Source of the DNA: CANQBR01 sp964641395
GTDB taxonomy: Bacteria > Bacillota > Negativicutes > Acidaminococcales > Acidaminococcaceae
NCBI GenBank assembly: GCA_964641395.1
Contig: CAZXKQ010000002.1
Coordinates: 19,208-83,207, forward strand
DNA length: 64,000 bases
Reading direction: 5' to 3'
Shown: piece after piece, positions 17,161 to 25,562 of the stretch
How the letters are laid out: each line of letters begins with the position of its first letter
Position numbering within the stretch: position 1 is the first letter of the stretch
The notes under the pieces: generated by a model
The model's database searches: none
What the model was told of the DNA's origin: nothing
What the model saw: only the letters and a program-made list of their open reading frames with translations
Made by a program: the position numbers and the translations under genes

Positions 17161-18231
17161 ATGTCGTACATACGCTTAGTCAACGTAACCAAACGTTTCG
17201 GCGATGTCACCGCCGTTAACGACCTAAACCTGGAAATCGGCAAAGGCGAATGCTTCTCCATGCTTGGACCCTCCGGCTGCGGCAAAACCACCACCCTGCG
17301 CATGGTGGCCGGCTTTGAAGACCTTAGCGAAGGGGAGGTGTGGGTCGGCGACAGGCTGCTGTCCTCCCCTAAGAAACACCACTACACTCCGCCGGAAAAC
17401 CGTAACTTCGGCATGGTCTTCCAGGCCTTCGCCGTCTGGCCCCACATGAGCGTATACGAAAACGTGGCCTTCCCCCTGCGGCTGAGGGGCCTGCCTAAGG
17501 CAGAGATAGACCAGCGCACCAAGGACGCCCTGACGGCCACTAACCTGACCAAGGCGGCAGCTGAAAGCCCGGACAGCCTCTCCGGCGGCGGCAAGCAGCG
17601 GGTGGCCCTGGCCCGGGCCTTGGCCATCAACCCTGACGTCATGCTGCTAGATGAGCCCCTGTCTTCCCTGGATCCCCATCTGCGGGAGGAGATGCGCTTT
17701 GAGATCAAGGATCTGCAGCGGAAGTACGGCTTCTCCATCATCTACGTCACCCATGACCAAAGCGAGGCCATGGCCCTCTCCGACCGCATCCTGGTTATGA
17801 AGTTGGGCGTGGTGCAGCAGATCGACAAGCCTTTGGACATCTACGCCCACCCGGCCAATAAGTTCGTCTTCAGCTTCATCGGCGTCTCCAGTTTCGCCGA
17901 CGTGCTGTGGCAGGACGGCCAGGCCTTCATCAAGGGCAGCCAGCACCCCCTGCCCCCCGGCCTGGTAGTGCCGGAGGAGATGAAGGGGGAGGCCCTGTTC
18001 AACTTGGCCAGCCGGCCTACGGAAATCGAATTTACCAACGCTGACGACCCTAACGGCGTCCGGGGCCAGGTGGTCCGCCGGGCCTTCCTAGGGGAGATCA
18101 TCGACTACCTGGTGCACATCGGCGACCAGCAGGTGCGGGTACAGATAGGCCGCAGAGACCCCGGCCCTGGGGCTGACGAGGTCTGCTACCTGAAGTTCCT
18201 CCGTCCCTTCTGGTACAGAGCGGAAGATTAG
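17161..18231 (+). CDS. ABC transporter ATPase, iron/spermidine type, second copy
   Basis: A 356-residue ATPase resembling the one at 14364 but clearly diverged. Walker A GPSGCGKTTTLRM, signature LSGGGKQRVALARAL, Walker B VMLLDEPLSSLD, H-loop YVTHDQSEAMA and a C-terminal TOBE-like domain are all intact. It starts five bases after the permease stop and ends at a strong terminator. With the first copy it could form a heterodimer, or the two could be alternatives. Confidence 0.92.
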   Translation: MSYIRLVNVTKRFGDVTAVNDLNLEIGKGECFSMLGPSGCGKTTTLRMVAGFEDLSEGEVWVGDRLLSSPKKHHYTPPENRNFGMVFQAFAVWPHMSVYENVAFPLRLRGLPKAEIDQRTKDALTATNLTKAAAESPDSLSGGGKQRVALARALAINPDVMLLDEPLSSLDPHLREEMRFEIKDLQRKYGFSIIYVTHDQSEAMALSDRILVMKLGVVQQIDKPLDIYAHPANKFVFSFIGVSSFADVLWQDGQAFIKGSQHPLPPGLVVPEEMKGEALFNLASRPTEIEFTNADDPNGVRGQVVRRAFLGEIIDYLVHIGDQQVRVQIGRRDPGPGADEVCYLKFLRPFWYRAED

Positions 18232-18240
18232 GCCTTGGCA

Positions 18241-18270
18241 GGCGGGAGCTGCTTAGCTCCCGCCTTTTTG
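18241..18270 (+). terminator. Strong terminator of the iron-type ABC operon
   Basis: GGCGGGAGCT and AGCTCCCGCC form a perfect 10-bp stem with a four-base loop followed by five T. Confidence 0.92.
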
Positions 18271-18341
18271 CTGTCCATCTGCCCTCTAGCAGACGAGGGT
18301 AACAAATTTGTCCTTAAGCTGTTTAATTTTGTCTATACCCG

Positions 18342-18350
18342 TGGTACAAT
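18342..18350 (+). promoter_or_regulatory. Extended -10 promoter of the GlpA-like operon
   Basis: TGGTACAAT is an extended -10, 78 bases before the start. The same GTGGTACAATAGG block occurs at 25850-25862 before another gene. No good -35. Confidence 0.5.
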
Positions 18351-18427
18351 AGGTTTATCTTATAGACGCTTTTCTACCCTCCTGGCTGGTGGGTTGGAGT
18401 GCCTAGTTGCGGCGAGGAAGTGAAACA

Positions 18428-19885
18428 ATGAACTGTATAAAAACGGTGGACGTGGTAGTTATAGGCGGCGGCATCGTAGGCAGCGCCATCCTGAGGGAGC
18501 TGTCCAAATACCAGCTGAGCTGCCTGTTGCTGGAAAGGGAGCCTGACCTGGCCCTGGGTACTACTAAGGCCAACAGTGCTGTTTTACACGCAGGCTTCGA
18601 CGCCCCTCCTGGAAGCCTGAAGGCCTACACCAATGTAGAGGGCAACAAGCTCTACCACCAGCTAGAGCAAGAACTGGGCCTGGATATTAAGTGGACCGGC
18701 TCCCTAGTAGTGGCCACTAGCCCGGAAGAAGAGCTAGTCCTCCAGGAACTGCTGGAGAGGGGCCGGGCCAATAAGGTGGAGGGCCTGCAAATCCTTACTA
18801 AGGAGGAAGTCCTGGCCAAGGAGCCCAACCTGGCCACCGCCCGGGCCGCCCTCTGGGCTCCCAGTGCCGGGGTGATCTGGCCCTTTTCCGCCTGCCTGGC
18901 CTTCGCCCAGTGCGCCGTGCAAAATGGGGCAGAGGTGTGGCGCAGCTGCCCTGTAACCGGCTTCATCAAGGAAGAGGGGGCCCTAAAAGGGGTAGTCACC
19001 CCTAAGGGAGTGATAGGCTGCCGCTATGTGGTGAACGCAGCCGGCGTGTATGCCGACCAAATCGCCCAGCTGGCGGGGGATGACAGCTTCACCATCACCC
19101 CCAGGAAGGGGGAGTACATCCTCTTTGACAAAACCGCCTGCTCCAGCCTGGTGTACGGTATAGTCTTCCCCTGCCCTAACAAAAAGTCCAAGGGCATCCT
19201 GGTCTGCACCACCACCCACGGCAACACCTTCATCGGCCCCAACGCTAACGAGCAAACGGATAAGGAAGATACCTCCGTCAGCGCCCAGGGCATGGACGAG
19301 CTCATCACCGCCGCTCGTAAATTAGTGCCCAACCTGCCCCTAGGCCAGGCCATCACCCAGTTTGCCGGCCTGCGGGCCGTAGCCTCCGGCAGCGGCGACT
19401 TCATCATAGGCAACAGCCAGCTGGTGCCAGGCCTCTATCACGCCGCCGGCATCCAGTCTCCCGGCCTCACCGCGGCCCCTGCCATCGGCCAGCTCATCGC
19501 CCGCACCATAGCCTGGGAGGGCGGGGCGGCAGAAAAGCCGGACTTCAGGCCCCAGCTGCCTGCCCAGCCCTGCTTCAACCGGCTCAGCCCAGGGGAGAAG
19601 GCCGCCCTTATTGCCGCCGACAACCGCTACGGCCGGACCATCTGCCGCTGTGAGACAGTGACGGAGGGAGAGATCGTGGCCGCCATTCACGCCCCGGTGG
19701 GGGCCTTGACAGTGGACGGAGTGAAACGCCGCACCCGGGCCGGCATGGGCCGCTGCCAGGGAGGCTTCTGCGGCCCCCGGGTCACCCAGCTCCTGGCCAG
19801 GGAGTTAGGCATCACCATCCCGGAGGTGCTGAAGGAGAAGGCCGGTTCCTATCTCTACTTCCCCAAGAAAGGCGGTGAGGCGTAA
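18428..19885 (+). CDS. GlpA-like FAD-dependent dehydrogenase with BFD-type iron-sulfur domain
   Basis: A 485-residue flavoprotein. The N-terminal VVVIGGGIVGSAILRELSK binds FAD; TKANSAVLHAGFD is typical of anaerobic glycerol-3-phosphate dehydrogenase relatives. The C-terminal part has CRCETVTEGEI and GRCQGGFCGPRV, the four cysteines of a BFD-like [2Fe-2S] domain. I chose the ATG at 18428 (GAGGAAG upstream) over an upstream TTG. It leads an operon with a second flavoprotein and a DUF1667 protein, a trio linked to glycerol-3-phosphate oxidation in other anaerobes. No glycerol kinase is nearby, so the substrate is uncertain. Confidence 0.85.
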   Translation: MNCIKTVDVVVIGGGIVGSAILRELSKYQLSCLLLEREPDLALGTTKANSAVLHAGFDAPPGSLKAYTNVEGNKLYHQLEQELGLDIKWTGSLVVATSPEEELVLQELLERGRANKVEGLQILTKEEVLAKEPNLATARAALWAPSAGVIWPFSACLAFAQCAVQNGAEVWRSCPVTGFIKEEGALKGVVTPKGVIGCRYVVNAAGVYADQIAQLAGDDSFTITPRKGEYILFDKTACSSLVYGIVFPCPNKKSKGILVCTTTHGNTFIGPNANEQTDKEDTSVSAQGMDELITAARKLVPNLPLGQAITQFAGLRAVASGSGDFIIGNSQLVPGLYHAAGIQSPGLTAAPAIGQLIARTIAWEGGAAEKPDFRPQLPAQPCFNRLSPGEKAALIAADNRYGRTICRCETVTEGEIVAAIHAPVGALTVDGVKRRTRAGMGRCQGGFCGPRVTQLLARELGITIPEVLKEKAGSYLYFPKKGGEA

Positions 19886-19886
19886 G

Positions 19887-21149
19887 ATGAAGACCTACGA
19901 CGTAATCATCATCGGCGGCGGCCCTGGGGGCCTTACTGCAGCCTACAGCGCCTATCAGAACGGAGCCAAGGCCATCCTGGTCTTGGAGCGGGACAGGGAG
20001 TTAGGCGGCATCCTGCAACAGTGCATCCACAACGGCTTCGGCCTCCACCACTTTAAGGAGGAATTAACCGGGCCTGGCTACGCCCAGAAATGCATCGACC
20101 TTATCAAGGACAAGGCGGAGATAGAGTGCCGCACCGACAGCATGGTGCTGGACATCAGCCAGGAGAAGGTGGTCATGGCAGTCAATCCCCAGCTGGGCCT
20201 CTTCCAAGTCCAGGGCCGCAGCATCATCCTCACCATGGGCTGCCGGGAACGGACCAGGGGGGCCATCCGCATCCCCGGCACAAGGCCGGCAGGGGTTTTT
20301 ACCGCCGGTGCCGCCCAACGCATGGTGAACATGGAGGGCTACCTGCCTGGCCATAAGATCGTCATCCTGGGCAGCGGCGACATCGGCCTCATCATGGCCC
20401 GCCGCCTCAGCCTGGAAGGCTGCCAGGTGGTGGCCTGCCTGGAGATCTGCCCTTTCTCCAACGGCCTGACCCGCAACATCGTCCAGTGCCTGAACGACTT
20501 CAACATCCCCCTCTACCTGAGCCACACCATCGTCAGCATCCACGGCTCTGCCCGGGTCAGCGGCGTCACCGTGGCCCAGGTGGACGAGAGGATGCGGCCC
20601 ATCCCCGGCACGGAATTCGACCTGGACTGCGATACGGTGATGCTCTCCGTGGGCCTGATACCTGAAAATGAGCTTTCCAAGAGCCTGGGCATCGCCCTCC
20701 ACCCCCTCACCTCCGGCCCGGTGGTGGATCAGCACCGGGAGACCTCCCTCCCTGGCTTCTACGCCGCCGGCAACGTGGTCCACGTCCACGACCTGGTGGA
20801 CTTCGTCTCGGAAGAGGCGGAAATAGCCGGCAAGTTCGCCGCCCTAAAGGCCCTGGGCCTGCTGCCAGAGACGGTAAGAGAGGTGGCGGTGCGGCCTACG
20901 GCAGGAGTGCGCACCTGTGTGCCCCAGGTCCTGCACCTAGGCGCCCAGGGAGAGCCCATCCAGCTCTTCTTACGGGTGGCCGCTCCTAGGCGGAAGTGCA
21001 AGCTGGTGCTCCACAGCGGCGGCCAGTTGGTGGCCAGCAAGTTCCTGCCGGTGGCCAAGCCTAGCGAGATGATCACCATAACCCTGCCTGCCCCGAAGTG
21101 CGCCTTACTAGGGGAGGAGCTAGAAGTAGGCTTGGAAGGAGGTCTGTGA
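19887..21149 (+). CDS. NAD(P)/FAD-dependent oxidoreductase, partner of the GlpA-like protein
   Basis: A 420-residue two-dinucleotide-domain flavoprotein: DVIIIGGGPGGLTAAYSA for FAD, GHKIVILGSGDIGLIMARRL for NAD(P), and YAAGNVVHVHDLVDFVSEEA near the end. There is no redox-active CxxC, unlike thioredoxin reductases. The start at 19887, one base after the previous stop, follows GGTGAGG. It probably passes electrons between the GlpA-like subunit and NAD(P) or another carrier; the direction is unknown. Confidence 0.85.
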   Translation: MKTYDVIIIGGGPGGLTAAYSAYQNGAKAILVLERDRELGGILQQCIHNGFGLHHFKEELTGPGYAQKCIDLIKDKAEIECRTDSMVLDISQEKVVMAVNPQLGLFQVQGRSIILTMGCRERTRGAIRIPGTRPAGVFTAGAAQRMVNMEGYLPGHKIVILGSGDIGLIMARRLSLEGCQVVACLEICPFSNGLTRNIVQCLNDFNIPLYLSHTIVSIHGSARVSGVTVAQVDERMRPIPGTEFDLDCDTVMLSVGLIPENELSKSLGIALHPLTSGPVVDQHRETSLPGFYAAGNVVHVHDLVDFVSEEAEIAGKFAALKALGLLPETVREVAVRPTAGVRTCVPQVLHLGAQGEPIQLFLRVAAPRRKCKLVLHSGGQLVASKFLPVAKPSEMITITLPAPKCALLGEELEVGLEGGL

Positions 21150-21150
21150 G

Positions 21151-21522
21151 ATGGCCGTGGAAACTAGAGTGATGAACTGCATTATGTGTCCCATCGGCTG
21201 CGAGCTGACGGTGACCCTGGCGGACGGGGCCTTTGTCAGCGTCAGCGGCAACAGCTGCCCTAGGGGGGCGGCCTACGGCAAGGACGAGGTGACCGCCCCT
21301 AAGCGGATGCTCACCGGCACCGTGGCCTGCACCGGGGGCCTGCTGCCCCTCCTGCCAGTGGTAAGCGCCAAGCCCCTGCCTAAGGACAGGGTGCTGGACT
21401 GCGCCGCCTACCTCCGCCAGGTGGAGGTGGCGGCCCCTGTGGCCTGCGGCCAGGTGGTAGTGGAGGACATCCTAGGCCTGGGAGTGGACATAGTGGCCAG
21501 CCGCAACCTGCCTAAGGCCTAA
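21151..21522 (+). CDS. DUF1667 iron-sulfur-type protein
   Basis: A 123-residue protein with CIMCPIGCEL near the N-terminus and NSCPRG about 25 residues later, a four-cysteine pattern resembling the cluster-binding start of molybdopterin oxidoreductases. This is the DUF1667 family, which almost always follows a GlpA-like/flavoprotein pair. It starts one base after the previous stop. It is likely a small electron-transfer subunit; cluster binding is inferred from the cysteines. Confidence 0.85.
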   Translation: MAVETRVMNCIMCPIGCELTVTLADGAFVSVSGNSCPRGAAYGKDEVTAPKRMLTGTVACTGGLLPLLPVVSAKPLPKDRVLDCAAYLRQVEVAAPVACGQVVVEDILGLGVDIVASRNLPKA

Positions 21523-21547
21523 AAAGGAACATACTTCTACCGAAGGG

Positions 21548-21580
21548 GACGGCTCCGGCGCCCTGCTGGAGCCGTCTTTC
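21548..21580 (+). terminator. Terminator of the GlpA-like operon
   Basis: GACGGCTCC (21548-21556) pairs with GGAGCCGTC (21568-21576), followed by TTTCT. Confidence 0.85.
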
Positions 21581-21633
21581 TCCTTGCCAAAGGAGCAGGG
21601 CCCCGATGGTAACCATGCGGAGGAGGCAGGAAG

Positions 21634-22518
21634 GTGGAGAACAAGCAACGCTTAGGCATCCTCTACGGAGTAGCGGCCTATCTTCTCTGGGGGCTGCTGC
21701 CCATCTATTGGAAGCAGCTGCAGGCGGTGCCCGCCTTGGAAATCTTGGCCAACCGCTTCATCTGGTCTGTAGTCTTTTTGATCCTGCTGTTGGCGGTGAG
21801 GGGACGGCTGGGCCTCTTCGCCCGGGAGACGGTGCAGGTGTTCAGCACCTGGCGCAGCGGCTGCTGCATGGTGGCAGCGGCGGTGATGATCGCCATCAAC
21901 TGGGGGGTCTTCATCTGGGCAGTGGAAAACGGCCGCATCTTAGAGACCAGCCTGGGCTACTACATCAATCCTCTGATGAGCGTCCTCCTGGGCCTGGTCT
22001 TCCTCCAGGAGCGGCTGAACCGGCTGGAGTGGACGGCAGTGGCCTTGGCCGGCCTGGGCATCGCCTTCCTAGTGGTAAAAAACGGCTCCCTGCCCTGGGT
22101 GTCCCTGGTAGTGCCAGGCTCCTTCGCCCTCTACGGCCTGCTGAAAAAGTGCCTCCGTATCAGCGCCTTTACCAGCATCCTCCTGGAGACCCTCCTCATC
22201 TCACCCTTCATGCTCTACTACCTAGGCCGGCTCTGGCAGGCAGGCGAGGCCGCCTTCCAGACCCAGGGCCCCATCACCTCCGCCTATCTGCTGGGTGCCG
22301 GGGTGGTCACCGCCACCCCCCTGCTCCTCTTCACCGCCTGCGCCCAACTGCTGCCCTTGAACATGGTGGGCTTTTTACAGTACATCTCCCCCAATATGAC
22401 CCTCCTCATCGGCATCTTCCTCTACCACGAGCCCTTCACCCTGACCCACGCCTGCAGCTTCGGCTGTATTTGGCTGGGCCTGGCCTGCTACATCAGCTCC
22501 CAGCTCCGCAAGGGCTGA
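21634..22518 (+). CDS. rarD: RarD-type EamA-family permease
   Basis: A 294-residue membrane protein with about ten hydrophobic segments and the RarD start LGILYGVAAYLLWGLLPIYW and LEILANRFIWSVVF. RarD proteins are drug/metabolite-superfamily permeases of unknown substrate. The GTG start has GGAGGAGG seven bases upstream. It is a single gene bounded by terminators. Confidence 0.88.
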   Translation: MENKQRLGILYGVAAYLLWGLLPIYWKQLQAVPALEILANRFIWSVVFLILLLAVRGRLGLFARETVQVFSTWRSGCCMVAAAVMIAINWGVFIWAVENGRILETSLGYYINPLMSVLLGLVFLQERLNRLEWTAVALAGLGIAFLVVKNGSLPWVSLVVPGSFALYGLLKKCLRISAFTSILLETLLISPFMLYYLGRLWQAGEAAFQTQGPITSAYLLGAGVVTATPLLLFTACAQLLPLNMVGFLQYISPNMTLLIGIFLYHEPFTLTHACSFGCIWLGLACYISSQLRKG

Positions 22519-22530
22519 CCCCCGCACCCG

Positions 22531-22548
22531 TGTAAAAAATTTTTTACA
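22531..22548. other. 18-bp perfect palindrome
   Basis: TGTAAAAAATTTTTTACA lies 13 bases after the rarD stop. It may be a protein-binding site; the T run could also help terminate transcription. Confidence 0.4.
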
Positions 22549-22569
22549 TACCTCCTATTTTTTCTCTAC

Positions 22570-22593
22570 AGCCCTTGACAAGAGGGCTTTTTT
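22570..22593 (+). terminator. Terminator after rarD
   Basis: AGCCCT (22570-22575) pairs with AGGGCT (22583-22588) and runs into six T. Confidence 0.75.
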
Positions 22594-22638
22594 ATGCCTT
22601 GGGAAAGAGTACGGAGGGGGTTAACCTACATTTTGTGG

Positions 22639-22816
22639 TGGGGATAAGGGGAGAGGGAACCAGAAAGTTATCCACAGTTTGGGGATAAACTGGGGATAAC
22701 CAGAGGCCTGCGGCAGGCAGGGCTTGTAAAAGCAGGCCCATAGCCCCTGTTTTGCCCTGCTAAAGGGCTGTCCGCCGACCCTTATCTGTGGATAAGCCTG
22801 TGACTGTTGTGCATAA
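22639..22816. promoter_or_regulatory. DnaA-box cluster outside the origin
   Basis: Six DnaA-box-like 9-mers lie within 180 bp: perfect TTATCCACA at 22668-22676 and its reverse TGTGGATAA at 22787-22795, TGTGCATAA at 22808-22816, and three TGGGGATAA at 22639, 22680 and 22691. The rest of the gene-free stretch 22594-23000 shows no open frame. The cluster lies about 14 kb from dnaA. Confidence 0.65.
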
Positions 22817-23003
22817 GGGCTGACAAGGCCGGAACCTGGCATAGCTCATTTTGTGGACTGCCCCTTTTACTAATTTTGATTAATTTTACTCCTCCCTAAA
22901 CCCTGGCCAGGGGAGTGGGGGAGGGAGCTTGAAGGCTGCAAGGGCGGGAGCGCCAGCCCTAGCTAGAGCGGGCGGCCTGGAACAGGTGCTGCCCGGCCGG
23001 CAA

Positions 23004-23039
23004 CAAAAAAAGCAACCCGCCGATTAGGGCAGGGCTGCT
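23004..23039 (-). terminator. Terminator of tRNA-Gly
   Basis: On the minus strand GCAGCCCTGCC pairs with GGCGGGTTGC (one bulged T, one G-T) followed by seven T, starting nine bases after the tRNA end. Confidence 0.8.
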
Positions 23040-23047
23040 GAATGCTC

Positions 23048-23121
23048 TGGAGCGGATGATGGGAATCGAACCCACAAATTCAGCTTGGGAAGCTGATGTT
23101 TTACCACTAAACTACACCCGC
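23048..23121 (-). tRNA. tRNA-Gly (anticodon CCC)
   Basis: A 74-nt cloverleaf on the minus strand including an encoded CCA. The acceptor stem GCGGGTG pairs with CATCCGC (one G-T). The anticodon arm is TCAGC-TTCCCAA-GCTGA, giving anticodon CCC and glycine. The T-loop is TTCGATT. It has its own promoter and terminator. Confidence 0.95.
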
Positions 23122-23164
23122 AACTCTTGGCAGGCGGCGGGGCGCCGTCTGCTGAACAATAGTT

Positions 23165-23193
23165 ATTATACCACAGGCTGCCGGCTCTGGCAA
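23165..23193 (-). promoter_or_regulatory. Promoter of tRNA-Gly
   Basis: TTGCCA (23193-23188), a 17-base spacer and TATAAT (23170-23165), with TGG before the -10, on the minus strand about 44 bases before the mature tRNA. Confidence 0.8.
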
Positions 23194-23419
23194 GGGCAGG
23201 CAGGGCTAAAAGGAGAATTTTACTCTGACAGCAACCCAAAAGCTATCAAGGTAGTGAAGACCTTGTCGTTGAAAGGCTAAAACTATCAGCTAAAAACTTC
23301 TAATGTTTTATATTAAATATTATTACTGATAAGCTTTCTCCTGAAACGTAACTATTACTTGCATGAACTTATAAAAGAACTAGCAAAACAGGGAATTTCA
23401 GCTACCTTTTTGAAAATTC

Positions 23420-23439
23420 ACGCAAGAAAATCCTTGCGT
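23420..23439. repeat. Left inverted repeat of the AT-rich island
   Basis: ACGCAAG and CTTGCGT are separated by six bases and followed by TAAAAAAG. The same arms occur at 25563-25579 on the other side of the ATPase/TOPRIM genes. The surrounding 23210-23534 is AT-rich and has no gene I can support. Confidence 0.55.
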
Positions 23440-23534
23440 TAAAAAAGAGAGTAGAAATTAAGATTGCAATATTTTTTTTGCAAAAATAAAAAAGCACAAA
23501 TAAGTAACAGCGACCGTAGCTGTTTGGTGCAGCA

Positions 23535-24179
23535 TCACAATGATCTCTCATGCCCTTCTAAATTGTTGCACTCATAGGTGCTTATGATTTTTTCCTTCAC
23601 CCCAAGGACTTCGAATAGGGGTAACAGCTGCTGGTACTCTGAACGGATAATTTTGTCCAAATCCAACTGCTCGATGAAACCTTTTGCCCTGACGCCTTTG
23701 TAATATTCTTTCTTCCCTCGCCGAAAAAGATTTTTTAATTTTTCCACTCCGTTTGTGCCTGTGGGCCTTACATGGGCAGGAAGTCCTAAAAAACGGAGAA
23801 CACCCTCCAAGTCTAGTAAAAACCAATCCTCTATTGATTGCCTGGCCTTGATAGCGAAGGCCCTATTAACCCCCTTGCCCTGCAAAAGCCTGATTAATTT
23901 TTCTTCATCTATCGCTCTTCTTTCCCAAAGTTCCCCCACGTCAGTATCCCAGCAGAGGGCAACCGACACCTGTTTATGCTTTGTAAAAAGTTTCCGATAC
24001 TTGACTAGGCCATAGAAATGACGAATAGCTGCCCTTTGAAAGCCTCCCTGTCCTGCAAGATTTACAATCTTGTACTCTACATTCGTCCTTGAGGCCAGCC
24101 TATACACCTTGGCAAGTAGGTGCTCATAAAATACCTTTTCCGTGGCCCCTTCTACGTACAGCAACAAAATGCTATTCAT
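23535..24179 (-). CDS. TOPRIM-like putative nuclease, partner of the OLD-type ATPase
   Basis: A 214-residue protein starting SILLLYVEGATEKVFYEHLL, the VEGxTE motif of TOPRIM/DUF4276/RloB-like proteins, followed by VALCWDTDVG, whose D-x-D fits the second TOPRIM metal site. The rest is charged with a lysine/arginine-rich segment (LKNLFRRGKKEYYKG). The ATG at 24179 overlaps the ATPase stop as ATGA and follows GGAGG, so the two are translationally coupled. In Gabija and OLD nucleases the ATPase and TOPRIM are fused; in PARIS and RloAB-like systems they are split as here. An effector nuclease in phage defence is the likely role, not proven. Confidence 0.7.
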   Translation of the reverse strand: MNSILLLYVEGATEKVFYEHLLAKVYRLASRTNVEYKIVNLAGQGGFQRAAIRHFYGLVKYRKLFTKHKQVSVALCWDTDVGELWERRAIDEEKLIRLLQGKGVNRAFAIKARQSIEDWFLLDLEGVLRFLGLPAHVRPTGTNGVEKLKNLFRRGKKEYYKGVRAKGFIEQLDLDKIIRSEYQQLLPLFEVLGVKEKIISTYECNNLEGHERSL

Positions 24180-25441
24180 GGGGCCTCCAGATAAGGCTCC
24201 CACAGGGCCTCGTCGTCTGCCAGCATACTGAAAATGTATTCTCCCGTGCTCATTTCACATTCTGCTGCATCTTCCGCCAGGGTCCAGCCCTTACCCTTTT
24301 CTCTTTTAAAGCCGGAAAATTGGGCAATACCAGGTTCACGACTCGTCCCTACATAGAGTTCCTCAGGACCAAGGCAGCTAGTTATAAAGGGTGAATGGCT
24401 AGTGATAAGAATCTTGCTGGAACCTCTCAAACTGCTTATAATGCGCAGAAAGGATAACAAGAGTTTAGGGTGGACGTTATTTTCTGGTTCTTCCACGCCT
24501 ACAAGGATCACATTATTAAGATTGGCTAATATTATACGGCTCAGAATTTTAAAGACCCGTTGCGTGCCCGCTGAAAGATTGGAAAAATTAATAGAGGTAG
24601 TGAGGTTGGATAGTTTAGCCGTAAGGTAGAAGAAATAATTGTGTATTCGTTCTTGGTTCGGCCCTTCATCAGCCTCAGCGCCGATATCAAAACGATGGGC
24701 GCTAATCGACTCTATTTCCGGGAACAACTTTTGTTGGGCTTCTAGCAAAAGGGCAAACCTCTGAGGCTGTTGCTTCTTAAGTTTAAATATAAACTCAGCC
24801 AAATCAGAAGCTGAATCCTTAGCTATAGAGAGGTCGGACTGTTTCACTTCTAGGGACTCCCTTGACCACAACCCAAAATCAATCTTAAGAGCCATTTGGT
24901 TGATAGCCTGGAGAATGGGTTTGTAAAATAGGTTGGGACGGTTTTCTAGCTGGTTAACAACCAATTCAGCCCCTGTTACGGCAATAGGGTTGGCACACCT
25001 TCCCTGAGGGTAGGCCCTATAATATGCCTTAGCTTCCTCTCTCTTTATCAGAGTAGTAAATCTTTTAGCAGACTCTGCCCGATAACGCAAATACTCGGCA
25101 ATCACGCGCGGTTCTGTATTTTCATCCCTAGCCCAAACAAATTCGTACCCATACAAGGCAATATAGGTTTTTTCTCCCATTTGCAGGGAAAATTCCACCG
25201 CAAAATGAAAGTTCCTAGCAAACATGGCTTGGTGTAAAGGTATAAATTCCTTCGCTGCCATGAAGAAGGTTTTAATTTCCCGACGGGGTGCGTTGATAAA
25301 GGCTAGGCCGAAATCTATAGCTCTTAGGACATTGCTTTTGCCATAACTGTTCAGGGCTACGAGAGCTGTGATACCAGTTAGTCCTATTTTTACCTTGGAT
25401 AGATTTTCAAATCCATCTACATAAAAAGAAAGTAATTCCAT
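24176..25441 (-). CDS. OLD/ABC-type AAA ATPase of a putative defence pair
   Basis: A 421-residue ABC-like ATPase of the OLD/AAA_21 group. Walker A region VALNSYGKSNVLRAIDFGLA near residue 27; signature NLSAGTQRVFKIL and Walker B VILVGVEEPENNVHP in the C-terminal third; switch ITSHSPFIT. I chose the ATG at 25441 (MELLSFYVDGFENL, AAGGGGG upstream); an earlier in-frame ATG lies inside the promoter. It is AT-rich compared with neighbours, with codons unlike the rest of the window, suggesting transfer. It forms a two-gene operon with the TOPRIM-like protein. Confidence 0.8.
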   Translation of the reverse strand: MELLSFYVDGFENLSKVKIGLTGITALVALNSYGKSNVLRAIDFGLAFINAPRREIKTFFMAAKEFIPLHQAMFARNFHFAVEFSLQMGEKTYIALYGYEFVWARDENTEPRVIAEYLRYRAESAKRFTTLIKREEAKAYYRAYPQGRCANPIAVTGAELVVNQLENRPNLFYKPILQAINQMALKIDFGLWSRESLEVKQSDLSIAKDSASDLAEFIFKLKKQQPQRFALLLEAQQKLFPEIESISAHRFDIGAEADEGPNQERIHNYFFYLTAKLSNLTTSINFSNLSAGTQRVFKILSRIILANLNNVILVGVEEPENNVHPKLLLSFLRIISSLRGSSKILITSHSPFITSCLGPEELYVGTSREPGIAQFSGFKREKGKGWTLAEDAAECEMSTGEYIFSMLADDEALWEPYLEAP

Positions 25442-25463
25442 CAAATATACCCCCTTGCACTTT

Positions 25464-25492
25464 ATGATATCATTAATTTGTTGAAAATGCAA
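25464..25492 (-). promoter_or_regulatory. Promoter of the ATPase/TOPRIM operon
   Basis: TTGCAT (25492-25487), a 17-base spacer and TATCAT (25469-25464) preceded by TGA. The -10 lies within the palindrome ATGATATCAT (25464-25473), which could also be an operator. Confidence 0.65.
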
Positions 25493-25562
25493 GGATTTAC
25501 CTACATGAAATTAATGCCAATCAGTGTTTTTACCCCTTTTTTGCGATGTATGTAAAAATTTG

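Noticed and set aside
21606..22535. 309-residue frame overlapping rarD in another phase
   Set aside because: Pro/His/Arg-rich shadow; the RarD frame has the family motifs and a binding site.
23024..23280. Short frames across the tRNA-Gly
   Set aside because: The cloverleaf, promoter and terminator explain the sequence.
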